Shown here: in pieces, positions 15,229-23,488 of the stretch
How the letters are laid out: the number at the start of each line of letters is the position of its first letter
Numbering within the stretch: position 1 is the first letter of the stretch
NCBI GenBank assembly: GCA_903839085.1
Contig: CAIMBE010000038.1
Coordinates: 1 to 32,499, forward strand
Direction: 5' to 3'
DNA: 32,499 bases
Source of the DNA: an uncultured beta proteobacterium
GTDB lineage: Bacteria > Pseudomonadota > Gammaproteobacteria > Burkholderiales > Burkholderiaceae_C
Made by a program: the position numbers and the translations under genes
Notes under the pieces: model-generated
Told to the model about the DNA's origin: nothing
What the model saw: only the letters and a program-made list of their open reading frames with translations
Database searches by the model: none

Positions 15229-16244
15229 CAGTGCCTCCCCCCCTTGAGTGTGCGGCGCACCGCATCAGCGATTTGCCCGGCGCTGGGGATGTACATGTCT
15301 TCGAGGGTCGGCGAGAACGGAACCGGCGTATGCGGGGGCGCCACCATCTCGATCTGCGCCTTGAGCGCGCCAAAGGCGTGCATGGCAACCTGGGCCGAGA
15401 TATCGGTGGCAATGTTGCAGCGTGGGCTGGCCTCGTCCACACACACCAGGCGGCCGGTCTTGGTCACGCTCTCGAGCACGGTGTCCATGTCCAGCGGCGA
15501 AAGCGTGCGCAGGTCGACGATTTCGACCTCCACCCCTTCTTTTGCCAGCGCCGCTGCAGCTTCCAGCGAGCGGTGCACCATCAGGCCGTAAGTCACGATG
15601 CTGCAGTGCCTGCCCTCGCGAACCACGTTGGCTTCGCCCAGCGGAATGGCGTAGGATGCCTCGGGCACATCGCCCTCGAGCGCGTAGAGATTCTTGTGCT
15701 CGCAAAAGATCACGGGGTCGTTGTCGCGGATCGACTGAAGCAGCAGACCCTTGGTGTCGTAGGGCGTGCTTGGGCACACCACCTTCAGGCCCGGGATGTG
15801 CGTGAACAGCGGCGTGAGCATCTGGCTGTGCTGGGCCGCGGCGCGAAAGCCCGCCCCCACCATGGCGCGGATCACGACCGGGGTCTCGGCCTTGCCGCCG
15901 AACATGTACTTGAACTTGGCGGCCTGGTTGAAAATCTGGTCAAAGCACACGCCCATGAAGTCAATGAACATCAGTTCGGCCACCGGACGCATGCCGCAAG
16001 CGGCCGCGCCGACGGCCGCGCCGATGTAGGCGCTCTCGGACAGGGGGGTGTCGAGCAGGCGGTCGCCGTGCTTGGCGTACAAACCCTTGGTCACACCCAG
16101 AACGCCGCCCCAGGCGTCCTTCTCGCCGTGGGCGCCGGCGCCCCCGACGATGTCTTCACCCATGCAGATCACGCTCGGGTCTGCCGCCATTGCCTGGTCC
16201 AGTGCCTCATTGACGGCTTGTTTCATGCTGATATTTCGGGCCAT
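15228..16244 (-). CDS. acoB: Acetoin dehydrogenase E1 component, beta subunit
   Basis: A 338-residue transketolase-like E1 beta subunit: MKQAVNEALDQAMAADPSV, GEDIVGGAGAHGEKDAWGG, LDTPLSESAYIGAAVGAA and the C-terminal half VEIVDLRTLSPLDMDTVLES with KTGRLVCVDEA. It pairs with AcoA to form the alpha2beta2 thiamine-diphosphate enzyme that cleaves acetoin to acetaldehyde and a lipoyl-bound acetyl group. It lies 35 bases downstream of acoA and overlaps acoC by one base. The sequence differs clearly from the second E1 beta gene at 22448, so the two are old paralogues rather than a recent duplication. Confidence 0.93.
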   Translation of the reverse strand: MARNISMKQAVNEALDQAMAADPSVICMGEDIVGGAGAHGEKDAWGGVLGVTKGLYAKHGDRLLDTPLSESAYIGAAVGAAACGMRPVAELMFIDFMGVCFDQIFNQAAKFKYMFGGKAETPVVIRAMVGAGFRAAAQHSQMLTPLFTHIPGLKVVCPSTPYDTKGLLLQSIRDNDPVIFCEHKNLYALEGDVPEASYAIPLGEANVVREGRHCSIVTYGLMVHRSLEAAAALAKEGVEVEIVDLRTLSPLDMDTVLESVTKTGRLVCVDEASPRCNIATDISAQVAMHAFGALKAQIEMVAPPHTPVPFSPTLEDMYIPSAGQIADAVRRTLKGGRH

Positions 16245-16279
16245 GTTGGTCTCCTTCTAGATATGCTGTGCTGTTCGGG

Positions 16280-17266
16280 TTAGTAGCTGACGTACACGTC
16301 AGTGGTGAGGTCGGCCAGCGTGGGCAGGGGCGCCGCCTTGGCCTGCTCCACGGCGCTTTCGATCAGCGCCATGACTTCGGCGTCAATCGCGGCGAGTTCA
16401 CCCGCGCTGATGACGCCGGCGGCGGTCACCTGTGCGGCAAGCTTTTTCATGCAGTCGGAGTTGGCGCGGATGTCGTCAAGCTCACCCGGGGCGCGGTAGG
16501 TTTGCGCGTCGCCTTCAAAGTGGCCATGAAAGCGCACCATCTTGCATTCCAGCAGTGACGGGCCGCCGCCTTCGCGCGCACGGCGGATGATCTCGCCCGC
16601 CGCCTCGTACACCGCAAACAGATCGGTGCCGTCCACGGTGATGCCCGGCATGCCAAAGCCGGCGGCGCGATCGACGAAGCTATCGACCGCCGTGGCGTAG
16701 TCGCGCGAGGTGGATTCTGCGTAGCCGTTGTTCTCGACCACAAAGATCACCGGCAGATTCCACACCCCGGCCAGGTTCAGGCTTTCCAGGAACGTGCCCT
16801 GGTTGGATGCCCCGTCGCCGACGAAGCTGATTGCCACTTCGCCCTGTCTGCGGTACTTGGCCGCCAGGGCCGCGCCGCAGGCCAGCGGGGCGCCAGCGCC
16901 CAGAATGCCGTTGGCGCCCATCATGCCCTTGCTTAGATCGGCGATGTGCATGGAGCCACCCTTGCCCTGGCAGGAGCCGCCCTTCTTGCCGTAGATTTCC
17001 TTCATCATGCCAAACACATCGACCCCTTTGGCGATGCAGTGGCCGTGACCCCGGTGCGTACTGGCAATGCGGTCGCCGTCGCCCAGGTGCGCCATGATGC
17101 CGGTGGCGGCGGCTTCCTCACCGGCGTACAGGTGGACGAAGCCTGGAATATCGCCGCGACTGAAATCGACGTGCAAGCGCTCTTCAAATTCTCGAATCGT
17201 TCGCATCGTTCGGTACGCTTTGAGCAAGTCCTCGCGGGACAACGGGAAGGGATGGGTGCCTGCCAT
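16280..17266 (-). CDS. acoA: Acetoin dehydrogenase E1 component, alpha subunit
   Basis: A 328-residue E1 alpha subunit with the thiamine-diphosphate motif GDGASNQGTF through VVENN, the conserved STHRGHGHCIAKG and GGSMHIADLSKGMMGANGI segments, and FHGHFEGDAQTYR near the C-terminus. These are typical of AcoA. With AcoB it forms the cytoplasmic E1 of acetoin dehydrogenase. TGGAG lies about 9 bases before the ATG, and the gene follows acoX by 17 bases in the same operon. A second E1 alpha paralogue with a different N-terminal insertion is encoded at 21425. Confidence 0.93.
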   Translation of the reverse strand: MAGTHPFPLSREDLLKAYRTMRTIREFEERLHVDFSRGDIPGFVHLYAGEEAAATGIMAHLGDGDRIASTHRGHGHCIAKGVDVFGMMKEIYGKKGGSCQGKGGSMHIADLSKGMMGANGILGAGAPLACGAALAAKYRRQGEVAISFVGDGASNQGTFLESLNLAGVWNLPVIFVVENNGYAESTSRDYATAVDSFVDRAAGFGMPGITVDGTDLFAVYEAAGEIIRRAREGGGPSLLECKMVRFHGHFEGDAQTYRAPGELDDIRANSDCMKKLAAQVTAAGVISAGELAAIDAEVMALIESAVEQAKAAPLPTLADLTTDVYVSY

Positions 17267-17283
17267 GGTGAATGTCTCCAGTT

Positions 17284-18360
17284 TTAGGGGTTGGGGGAAG
17301 AATGGCGGAACAGGCCTTCGCGTGCAGCGGTCTGCAAGCAGCGGGCCACGTCCACCGTGGGGAAAGCGTCTTCGCGCAGGGTGACGCTGACCTGCTGGCC
17401 AACGTCAAAAGTGAACTCGCGCTCGCCGTCGAGCGCCACCACGCCGGCGCCCAGCGTCACCGCAAATGGCACGCCTGCGGGCATGATCGACCAGTCGGCA
17501 ATCGCAATGTCGCTGATCATTCCCGGCGCAATCGGCACGCTCAGGTGCAAGCGCGCCGAAGCGGCGTCAGGCGACAGGCGAATCACCAGGCCGCCGCGCT
17601 CATTGCGCCCCACCGGCTGCAGCAGGCCGCCGATGGCCGACAGGCCGATCACCTGCGGATCGGCAAACGTCAGGTAGACAGCGCTCAAGCTGTCAGTCTT
17701 CCACAGGGCGCGTGCGCCGATGAAACGGTCCGAACCAATGACAGCATCGACGATGGCGATGTCTCTCACCACGCCATCGACGCCGACCTCAAGCACCTTG
17801 TTGGGCAGCAGCGCCTGTTCGGCGCCGAGCCGTCCACTGGCATACAGGCCCACGGCCAACGCGGCAATGGTGGGTTCACGCATTTCAGGAAAGGCGTTGT
17901 TGGTCCCGGTGGACAAGCCTGCTATCGCCACCGCGGGCAAACCCTGGCGCGTACCGGCGATGAGTTCACGCGCCACGGCGCGATGGGTCCCATCACCCCC
18001 GAGCACCACGATGACCTTGACCCCGGCTTGCTGCATGGCCCGCGTCGCAGCAAAGGTGTCGTCGACGCTGGAAGTCACCGCCATATCAACGAATTCCACC
18101 TTCGGGAAACGATGGTGCAGGTTGCGCTCGCGCTGCAGGTTGCGCAGCAGCATGGCACTGATGCCAGCTTTGTCGGGCATCATCAAGACGTGCTCAATGC
18201 CGCCAGCGGCCAGAGTGGTCAGCACGCGCAAAACGATGTTGACACGCTCCGAGGTCTGCAGGTTGCTGGCGTTGGCGATGATGCGCCGGATGTCGCGCGC
18301 AGACACCGGATTGGCGATGATGCCAACGCTGGCAGTAGAACTCAACGGGGTCTCAGTCAT
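17284..18360 (-). CDS. acoX: AcoX, NAD-kinase-like protein of the acetoin locus
   Basis: The 358-residue product belongs to the AcoX group of the ATP-NAD/diacylglycerol kinase-like superfamily. It has VGIIANPVSARDIRR at the N-terminus, the nucleotide loop VVLGGDGTHRAVA, and GLSTGTNNAFP. AcoX is regularly the first gene of acetoin operons but its reaction is unknown. The start at 18360 was chosen because a perfect sigma-54 promoter lies at 18392-18407 and would start transcription near 18380; the more upstream in-frame ATG at 18387 would then lie outside the transcript. AGGA precedes the ATG. A paralogue is encoded at 24445-25509. Confidence 0.9.
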   Translation of the reverse strand: MTETPLSSTASVGIIANPVSARDIRRIIANASNLQTSERVNIVLRVLTTLAAGGIEHVLMMPDKAGISAMLLRNLQRERNLHHRFPKVEFVDMAVTSSVDDTFAATRAMQQAGVKVIVVLGGDGTHRAVARELIAGTRQGLPAVAIAGLSTGTNNAFPEMREPTIAALAVGLYASGRLGAEQALLPNKVLEVGVDGVVRDIAIVDAVIGSDRFIGARALWKTDSLSAVYLTFADPQVIGLSAIGGLLQPVGRNERGGLVIRLSPDAASARLHLSVPIAPGMISDIAIADWSIMPAGVPFAVTLGAGVVALDGEREFTFDVGQQVSVTLREDAFPTVDVARCLQTAAREGLFRHSSPNP

Positions 18361-18391
18361 GCGCGGATTTCCTAATTCCTCAGACATCACC

Positions 18392-18407
18392 AGCAAGGCC
18401 CGTGCCA
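18392..18407 (-). promoter_or_regulatory. Sigma-54 (-24/-12) promoter of acoXABC
   Basis: Read on the minus strand this is TGGCACG-GGCC-TTGCT, a full match to the TGGCACR-N4-TTGCW consensus with correct GG/GC spacing. It lies 32 bases upstream of the acoX start codon. A second TGGCACG copy lies 10 bases further upstream (18411-18417), but has no properly spaced -12 element. Confidence 0.9.
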
Positions 18408-18510
18408 TGTCGTGCCAAGCGCCAGGACGCGCCTTTGGCGGCACTCCAGCACCGAGATGAGCCTGATCAGCCTCGGTTATTGCTTGTGCTGATGCAGTTT
18501 CGTCTCACCC

Positions 18511-18551
18511 CTGCGACATCTGTCGCAGCAAAGACAGCAACACGTGTCGCA
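18511..18551. promoter_or_regulatory. Enhancer-like inverted repeats upstream of acoX
   Basis: A perfect palindrome, CTGCGACA-TC-TGTCGCAG (18511-18528), is followed by an imperfect copy AGCAACA-CG-TGTCGCA (18536-18551). Both have 7-base arms around a 2-base centre. They sit about 110-145 bases upstream of the -24 element, the usual distance for upstream activator sites of sigma-54 activators. The AcoR-like protein encoded at 25660 is the likely binder; this is inference. Confidence 0.7.
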
Positions 18552-18603
18552 CACGGGGCTCAGTTCAGGCGGGTGCCGTTCTCGTGACGTCGCCGGCCCG
18601 GTA

Positions 18604-19137
18604 CTACGGCACGATCCGCAGCGGCGCGGCGGGCCATGCGCCGGTAAGCAGTGGTTTGAGCAGCGCCGCGAGCTGGCGCGGAATGAAGGTCTCGCTGGAG
18701 GCAGCGATCTCGTCGGCGCTCCACCAGCGCAGCTCGCGGAAAATGTCGCGCTCCTCCTGGGTGAGCGCCGTCGGCACCGGCTCGAAGGCGGGCACGCGCT
18801 GGATATAGACTCGCGCCAGCGTGTCGACCGGTTGGCCATCGCGCACGATGCGCTTGGGCGAAGTCCAGACCCAGTGGCCTGGATGCCCGAGGCGCAAGCC
18901 GGTCTCCTCGAAGATCTCGCGCAGCAGCGCGTCCTCGAACGACTCACCCGGATGAAGGGAGCCGCCCGGCGTCAGCCAGAACGCCTGCGGCAAAGCCGGC
19001 GGTCCCGGCACCAGGCGCCCCAACGCCAGCTTGATCAGCAGAACGCGATCCTGCGGGTCGACCAGCAACGCGCGGGCAGATTCAATAACAGGCTTTTCGA
19101 TCACTTCAAGCCCAGTGTCAGCCTTTTGATCGGCCAT
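18604..19137 (-). CDS. NUDIX hydrolase
   Basis: The 177-residue product has a complete Nudix box, GGSLHPGESFEDALLREIFEE (58-78) followed by TGL, matching GX5EX7REUXEEXGU, inside a standard Nudix fold (ARALLVDPQDRVLLIKLALG before, ERDIFRELRWWSADEI after). Such enzymes hydrolyse nucleoside-diphosphate-linked compounds with Mg2+; the substrate is not predictable. The ATG at 19137 has no clear ribosome site, so a GTG about 11 codons inside is an alternative start. It is 72 bases downstream of the acetamidase gene on the same strand and may be the last gene of that transcript. Confidence 0.88.
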   Translation of the reverse strand: MADQKADTGLEVIEKPVIESARALLVDPQDRVLLIKLALGRLVPGPPALPQAFWLTPGGSLHPGESFEDALLREIFEETGLRLGHPGHWVWTSPKRIVRDGQPVDTLARVYIQRVPAFEPVPTALTQEERDIFRELRWWSADEIAASSETFIPRQLAALLKPLLTGAWPAAPLRIVP

Positions 19138-19209
19138 CTAGCAGCGGGAAAACCCTCGCTTCGCCGCGAACAGGTGATGTCGGGCGGTGTGGCTTTGGCA
19201 CCGGCCGGA

Positions 19210-20175
19210 CTATTCCGTCACGATACGGGGAAAATAGAGCGAGACCACCCAGTTTGGGACATCCACGATGGAACTGATGCGCAGATCGGCACAGACGCTG
19301 CAAAGCATGTAGGCGTCAATCGGCGAATAACCAAAGCGCCGACTCAACAGATCAATCATTTCCGAGACGGCGGCGCGTGCGCCCGTCATCAAGTCCGGAC
19401 CGATGCCGGTGGTGACCTCGTATCCCCTGGTATCAAAGTGATTGGTCACCGGCCCCGGTGTGGTGAAGCGAGGCGAACGCAAGTAGGCGCCTTTGATCAG
19501 TTCGAACTTCAACGCGACGTCAATCGGACTCTCGATGGCGGTGCCGCAGACTTCGCCGTCGCCCTGAACCGCGTGGGTGTCGCCGACCGAGAAGATCGCC
19601 CCATCCACCTCGACTGGCAAATACAATTCCACGCCCTCGCCGATGTCGCGAATGTCCATGTTCCCGCCCACGTTGCGCGGCGGGATGATGCTGTGCAGAC
19701 CCGGCTCCGCAGGCGCCACACCAATCGTGCCGCACATCGGCCGCAACGGGACACGTCCGCCCGGTCCATACATGACGGAGACCGCGCCAAGCGGGTCGTA
19801 GTTCCAGTGGTGCAAATGCGCGTCTGGAAATTGATCGGTCAGCAAACCAAAACCGGGGATATTGCCCGTCCAACCCCAGCCGGAAGGCTTGAACGAGAGA
19901 ATCGTGACCTTCAGTGCATCGCCGGGCTGGGCGCCATCGATGTAGACCGGCCCGGTCACCGGGTTGACCCGGGCCAGGTCAAGCCTGGCCAGATCGTTTG
20001 CGTCGGAGGTGCGGTTCAGCTGTCCAGACGAGGCGTCGAGCGTCTCAAACCGAATCGATTCGCCCGGCGCAATCTTGAGGCAGGGAGCAAACGAGTTATC
20101 CCAACCGTGGTGGATGTGCGCGCGGTGGATGGTGTGCTGGTGGCCATGGCTTCCAGCGTGGCTATGGGCGCTCAT
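19210..20175 (-). CDS. Acetamidase/formamidase (FmdA/AmdA family)
   Basis: The 321-residue product begins with a His-rich segment leading into HIHHGWDNSFAPCLKIAPGE, the usual start of acetamidase/formamidase proteins. It continues with PVYIDGAQPGDALKVTIL, PMCGTIGVAP, NVGGNMDIRDI and IFSVGDTHAVQGDGEVCGTA, all conserved in the family. These metal-dependent cytoplasmic enzymes hydrolyse formamide, acetamide or related short amides to ammonia and the acid. The ATG at 20175 is preceded by GGAG about 8 bases upstream. The gene is 11 bases downstream of the SDR gene, so the two form an operon driven by the sigma-54-like promoter at 21030-21045. The link to the E1 clusters is through shared regulation only. 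Confidence 0.9.
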   Translation of the reverse strand: MSAHSHAGSHGHQHTIHRAHIHHGWDNSFAPCLKIAPGESIRFETLDASSGQLNRTSDANDLARLDLARVNPVTGPVYIDGAQPGDALKVTILSFKPSGWGWTGNIPGFGLLTDQFPDAHLHHWNYDPLGAVSVMYGPGGRVPLRPMCGTIGVAPAEPGLHSIIPPRNVGGNMDIRDIGEGVELYLPVEVDGAIFSVGDTHAVQGDGEVCGTAIESPIDVALKFELIKGAYLRSPRFTTPGPVTNHFDTRGYEVTTGIGPDLMTGARAAVSEMIDLLSRRFGYSPIDAYMLCSVCADLRISSIVDVPNWVVSLYFPRIVTE

Positions 20176-20186
20176 GATCAAAGCTC

Positions 20187-20942
20187 CTACACGGCCACCG
20201 TCAAGGCGCCGTCAATCACCAGATTCGTGCCAGAAATGCGGCTGGCGACCGGGCTGCAGAGGAAGACCACGCCATTGGCGACTTCCTCGGGCGTACCAAA
20301 CTTGCCCGTTGGATTGACTTGAAGGGTGGTTGCGAACAGATCCGGCACGTTCTTCTCGATGTTTTGCCAGATACCGCCATCGAAATAGGTGTTCCCGGGT
20401 GAAACGCAGTTGACCCGGATACCTTTGGCCACCAATTGGCGACTCAGGCCTTTTGCGTAATGAATGAGCGCAGCTTTGATTGCGCCGTAGGAACCGGCAG
20501 CGAAGTCAATTTCAAAGCCGGAGACACTTGAGATCAGCACGATCGACGCAGAACTTGATTTTTCAAGGAACGGCATCGCCGCCTCAACCGCGTTAACCGT
20601 GTGCATCATGTCCGTTCGAAACGATTTCTCCCAGGTTTCAGCCGAGTTCCCGACCGCCAACGCACTGACGTTGCACACCAAGGCATCGATGCCGCCCAGT
20701 GCAGCCGCGCTTGCAGCAATCCAGGACTTCAAGGCATCGCCATCTGCAACGTCGACAGCGTCGCCATAAGCGTTGACACCCAACGCTTTCAAGTCAGCTA
20801 CGGCCGCCGCGACGTCACCCGCGTTGCGCGCGCAGATTGCCACATTGGCACCTTCTGCGGCAAAGCACCGTGCAACGGCGCGTCCAATTCCTTTGCTGCC
20901 ACCGGTGATGACCGCGTTTTTGCCTTTGAGTCCGAGATCCAT
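20187..20942 (-). CDS. SDR-family NAD(P)-dependent oxidoreductase
   Basis: A 251-residue classical short-chain dehydrogenase: cofactor motif TGGSKGIG (13-20), a CNVS variant of the NNAG motif (90-93), catalytic Ser in LISSVSG (about 138-141), Tyr152 and Lys156 in SYGAIKAAL, and PVASRISGTNLVIDGAL at the end. The substrate is unknown; candidates in this neighbourhood are acetoin, 2,3-butanediol or another secondary alcohol/ketone. AGGAG lies 9 bases before the ATG. It is first in an operon with the acetamidase gene, divergent from the second E1 operon. Confidence 0.9.
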   Translation of the reverse strand: MDLGLKGKNAVITGGSKGIGRAVARCFAAEGANVAICARNAGDVAAAVADLKALGVNAYGDAVDVADGDALKSWIAASAAALGGIDALVCNVSALAVGNSAETWEKSFRTDMMHTVNAVEAAMPFLEKSSSASIVLISSVSGFEIDFAAGSYGAIKAALIHYAKGLSRQLVAKGIRVNCVSPGNTYFDGGIWQNIEKNVPDLFATTLQVNPTGKFGTPEEVANGVVFLCSPVASRISGTNLVIDGALTVAV

Positions 20943-21029
20943 GCGTCAGTGCTCCTGTAGTTTTGAGAAAAGCCAACAACGCCTTCATCCGTTCCCGGAT
21001 CACTGGCTTCAAAGCATGGACGTTTGACA

Positions 21030-21045
21030 AGCACCAGCCGTGCCA
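21030..21045 (-). promoter_or_regulatory. Sigma-54-like promoter of SDR-acetamidase operon
   Basis: The minus strand reads TGGCACG-GCTG-GTGCT. The -24 half is perfect, the spacing is exact, and the -12 half has one mismatch (GTGCT for TTGCT). It lies 88 bases upstream of the SDR start codon. Confidence 0.6.
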
Positions 21046-21156
21046 ACAAGACGTGAAACGAAGAAGATGTTTGTTCTTCCCGTCCACCGGTTTAAACGGG
21101 CAGCAACAAACACAGGTCAACGCCAACTTTGCAGCAACGCGATGCCACATCTTTGC

Positions 21157-21181
21157 TGCAACAAATGCAGCATGTGTTGCA
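21157..21181. promoter_or_regulatory. Enhancer-like arms between divergent sigma-54 promoters
   Basis: Three 7-base arms with 2-base gaps: TGCAACA-AA-TGCAGCA-TG-TGTTGCA. The right pair forms a 7-2-7 inverted repeat (21166-21181) with 6 of 7 complementary positions, the same geometry as the palindrome upstream of acoX. It lies about 130 bases from the minus-strand and 150 from the plus-strand -24 element, so one bound activator could serve both promoters. Confidence 0.6.
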
Positions 21182-21320
21182 CCTCGCGCGACAGATCAAC
21201 CCTGAATTGCCGAATCCTTCATAAAGGCAATCCGACGGCAGCTTTGTGTTTATCCGGTCCTTGCGTCGCAGTCAGAGGTCGTCATCCCTCTTGCCCGGAC
21301 GAGGAACGATGCTTTGGCCT

Positions 21321-21336
21321 TGGCACAGAAGATGCT
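21321..21336 (+). promoter_or_regulatory. Sigma-54 promoter of second E1 operon
   Basis: TGGCACA-GAAG-ATGCT matches the -24/-12 consensus, with a perfect -24 half, exact GG-N10-GC spacing and one mismatch in the -12 half. It lies 88 bases upstream of the E1 alpha start codon. Confidence 0.7.
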
Positions 21337-21424
21337 GCCTCCGTCCCTGTTCTTGCGAGCCTGATTTGATATTGAGTTCGGCTGGGACAGCGTGGCAATC
21401 CGACAATCAACTGGAGAAGAAAGC

Positions 21425-22432
21425 ATGAATGCGAGCGACGAGCACAAGCTCTGGATGTACGAGAAGATGATCGAAATCCGGGAATATGAAGAGACGATGG
21501 CTGCGGTCTACCTTGAGGGCAAACTGCCTCCCGCCATTCAACGGGGATTGGCCTTTGACATCGGAAGCGGGCCGGTTCCGGGTGAAATGCACCTCTCAGC
21601 CGGCCAGGAACCGGTGGCAGTGGGGGTTTGCGCCCACCTGCGCCAGGAAGACACGGTGGTCGGAACGCACAGGCCGCACCACTTCGCCATCGCCAAAGGG
21701 GTCCCCCTCAAACCCATGACGGCCGAGATGTTTGGCAAGGACACCGGGCTGGGTCGGGGCAAGGGCGGTCACATGCATCTCTTTGATCCAAGCCACAAAT
21801 TCAGTTGCAGCGGCATCATTGGTGCCAGTCTGCCGCCAGCGTGCGGTGCCGCCCTGGCCGCCAAGAAGCGCGGCAAGGATTGGGTGGCTGTGGCATTTTT
21901 CGGCGATGGCGCGAGCAACCAGGGATCGTTTCATGAATCGCTCAACCTGGCTTCAATCTGGCGACTGCCGGTCATCTTTGTCTGCGAAGACAACAAATAC
22001 GCGATCTCGGTTGAGAAGGCGGACTCGACTTCCGTCGCCTGGAACGCTGACCGCGCCTCTGCCTATGGCATGCCCGGGGTCAGGGTGGAGACCAACGACG
22101 CCATGGAGGTTTACGAGGCAGCAGGCGCTGCGATCGCGCGCGCCCGCCGCGGCGAGGGACCGACCCTGCTTGAAGTCCGAACCGATCGGTACATGGGTCA
22201 CTTCCAGGGTGACGGCGAAGCCTACCGTCCGAAGAATGAAGTTGAGGAGTTGCGCAAGCACGATCCGATTCCCTTGCTTGGCGCCCATCTGCGCAAGCAC
22301 GGCCTTCTCGATGATGCCAAGGACGCTGCCCTGCGCTCGCGCGTGAGCGCCCGGATTGCGGAGGCCTATGAATACGGGCGAACCAGTCCCTATCCGAAGC
22401 CCGAAGACGCATTGCTGCACGTCTTTAACTGA
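21425..22432 (+). CDS. TPP-dependent dehydrogenase E1 alpha subunit, second acetoin-type system
   Basis: The 335-residue product is an E1 alpha subunit. The thiamine-diphosphate motif runs from GDGASNQGSF (160-169) to CEDN (187-190), with GTHRPHHFAIAKG (80-92), GRGKGGHMHLFDP and YMGHFQGDGEAYR. It differs from AcoA of this window by an insertion near residues 33-52 (KLPPAIQRGLAFDIGSGPVP). The family can use acetoin or other 2-oxo or acyloin substrates. GGAG lies about 9 bases before the ATG. It is first in a four-gene operon with E1 beta, a lone lipoyl domain and a lipoate ligase homologue, behind a sigma-54 promoter. Confidence 0.9.
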   Translation: MNASDEHKLWMYEKMIEIREYEETMAAVYLEGKLPPAIQRGLAFDIGSGPVPGEMHLSAGQEPVAVGVCAHLRQEDTVVGTHRPHHFAIAKGVPLKPMTAEMFGKDTGLGRGKGGHMHLFDPSHKFSCSGIIGASLPPACGAALAAKKRGKDWVAVAFFGDGASNQGSFHESLNLASIWRLPVIFVCEDNKYAISVEKADSTSVAWNADRASAYGMPGVRVETNDAMEVYEAAGAAIARARRGEGPTLLEVRTDRYMGHFQGDGEAYRPKNEVEELRKHDPIPLLGAHLRKHGLLDDAKDAALRSRVSARIAEAYEYGRTSPYPKPEDALLHVFN

Positions 22433-22447
22433 CCACAGGAGAACAAT

Positions 22448-23488
22448 ATGACAACTACTCGCAAGCTCACGATGGCCGCTGCCATCTCCGAGGCCATCAG
22501 TCAGGAACTCGACCGCGACCCGGAAGTCTTTGTGCTGGGTGAGGACGTCGGCAAGTACGGTGGCATTTTTGGCGCCACCGGTGGCCTGCTCGCCAAGCAC
22601 GGGAAAGACCGGATCATCGACACGCCGATCTCAGAGACGGCCTTCATCGGCACCGCGATCGGTGCCGCGGCCGAAGGCATGCGCCCGATCGTGGAGTTGA
22701 TGTTCGTCGATTTCTTTGGCGTCTGCATGGACATGATCTACAACCACATGGCCAAGAACACCTACATGGCTGGCGGCAACATCCAACTTCCCGTCGTCCT
22801 GATGACGGCCATCGGCGGCGGCTACAACGACGCTGCCCAGCACTCCCAATGTCTCTATGGAACTTTCGCCCACATGCCTGGCTTGAAAGTGGTCGTTCCG
22901 TCCAATGCCTATGACGCAAAAGGGCTGATGACGCAGGCGATCCGAGATAACAACCCGGTCATGTTCATGTTCCATAAGGGCATCATGGGCCTGCCTTGGA
23001 TGGCTTACTTTGAAGGCAGCACCAACGAGGTTCCCGAAGAGGCCTATACCATCCCGTTTGGCAAGGCCAACGTGGTTCGCAGCGGGACCGACATCACCAT
23101 CGTGACGCTAAGTCAGATGGTGCAAAAGGCGGTCATTGCTGCCGATCAATTGGCGGGATTGGGCATCAGCGCCGAAGTTATTGACTTGCGCACCGTCGTG
23201 CCGCTGGACCGGGCTGCCGTGCTTGAGTCGGTTAAGAAAACCGGGCGCTTGCTGGTGGCGGACGAAGACTACTTGAGCTTTGGTCTGTCTGGCGAGATAG
23301 CCGCCCTGATTGCCGAGAATCTGGACAGTGTTGCCTTGAAGGCGCCCATCAAGCGGCTCGCGGTGCCGGACGTTCCGATTCCCTACAGCCGGCCGCTTGA
23401 GCAATTCGTCATTCCGCAGGTGGACGCGATCGTGAAAGCGGTGCAACGCGTGATGCAGGCACGCAGGCCGGCAGGGGCCAGTGCATGA
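22448..23488 (+). CDS. TPP-dependent dehydrogenase E1 beta subunit, second acetoin-type system
   Basis: A 346-residue E1 beta subunit, with LTMAAAISEAISQELDRDP, GEDVGKYGGIFGATGG, IDTPISETAFIGTAIGAAAEG, AEVIDLRTVVPLDRAAVLES and KTGRLLVADED. It is the partner of the E1 alpha gene 15 bases upstream; AGGAGAAC precedes the ATG. An MGLPWMAYFEGSTNEVPEEAY segment replaces the shorter loop of AcoB, which may indicate a different substrate or carrier interface. The stop overlaps the lipoyl-domain gene by four bases (ATGA), so E1 beta and the carrier are translationally coupled. Confidence 0.9.
   Translation: MTTTRKLTMAAAISEAISQELDRDPEVFVLGEDVGKYGGIFGATGGLLAKHGKDRIIDTPISETAFIGTAIGAAAEGMRPIVELMFVDFFGVCMDMIYNHMAKNTYMAGGNIQLPVVLMTAIGGGYNDAAQHSQCLYGTFAHMPGLKVVVPSNAYDAKGLMTQAIRDNNPVMFMFHKGIMGLPWMAYFEGSTNEVPEEAYTIPFGKANVVRSGTDITIVTLSQMVQKAVIAADQLAGLGISAEVIDLRTVVPLDRAAVLESVKKTGRLLVADEDYLSFGLSGEIAALIAENLDSVALKAPIKRLAVPDVPIPYSRPLEQFVIPQVDAIVKAVQRVMQARRPAGASA

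Larger units (their letters stand above)
20943..21424. promoter_or_regulatory. 482-base divergent regulatory region
   Basis: There is no credible gene here. The region carries two outward-facing sigma-54-type promoters (21030-21045 minus and 21321-21336 plus) and inverted-repeat arms at 21157-21181 between them; these are listed separately. The composition is visibly lower in GC than the flanking genes, and GCAACA/TGTTGC-type half sites recur between 21100 and 21195. Confidence 0.7.
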
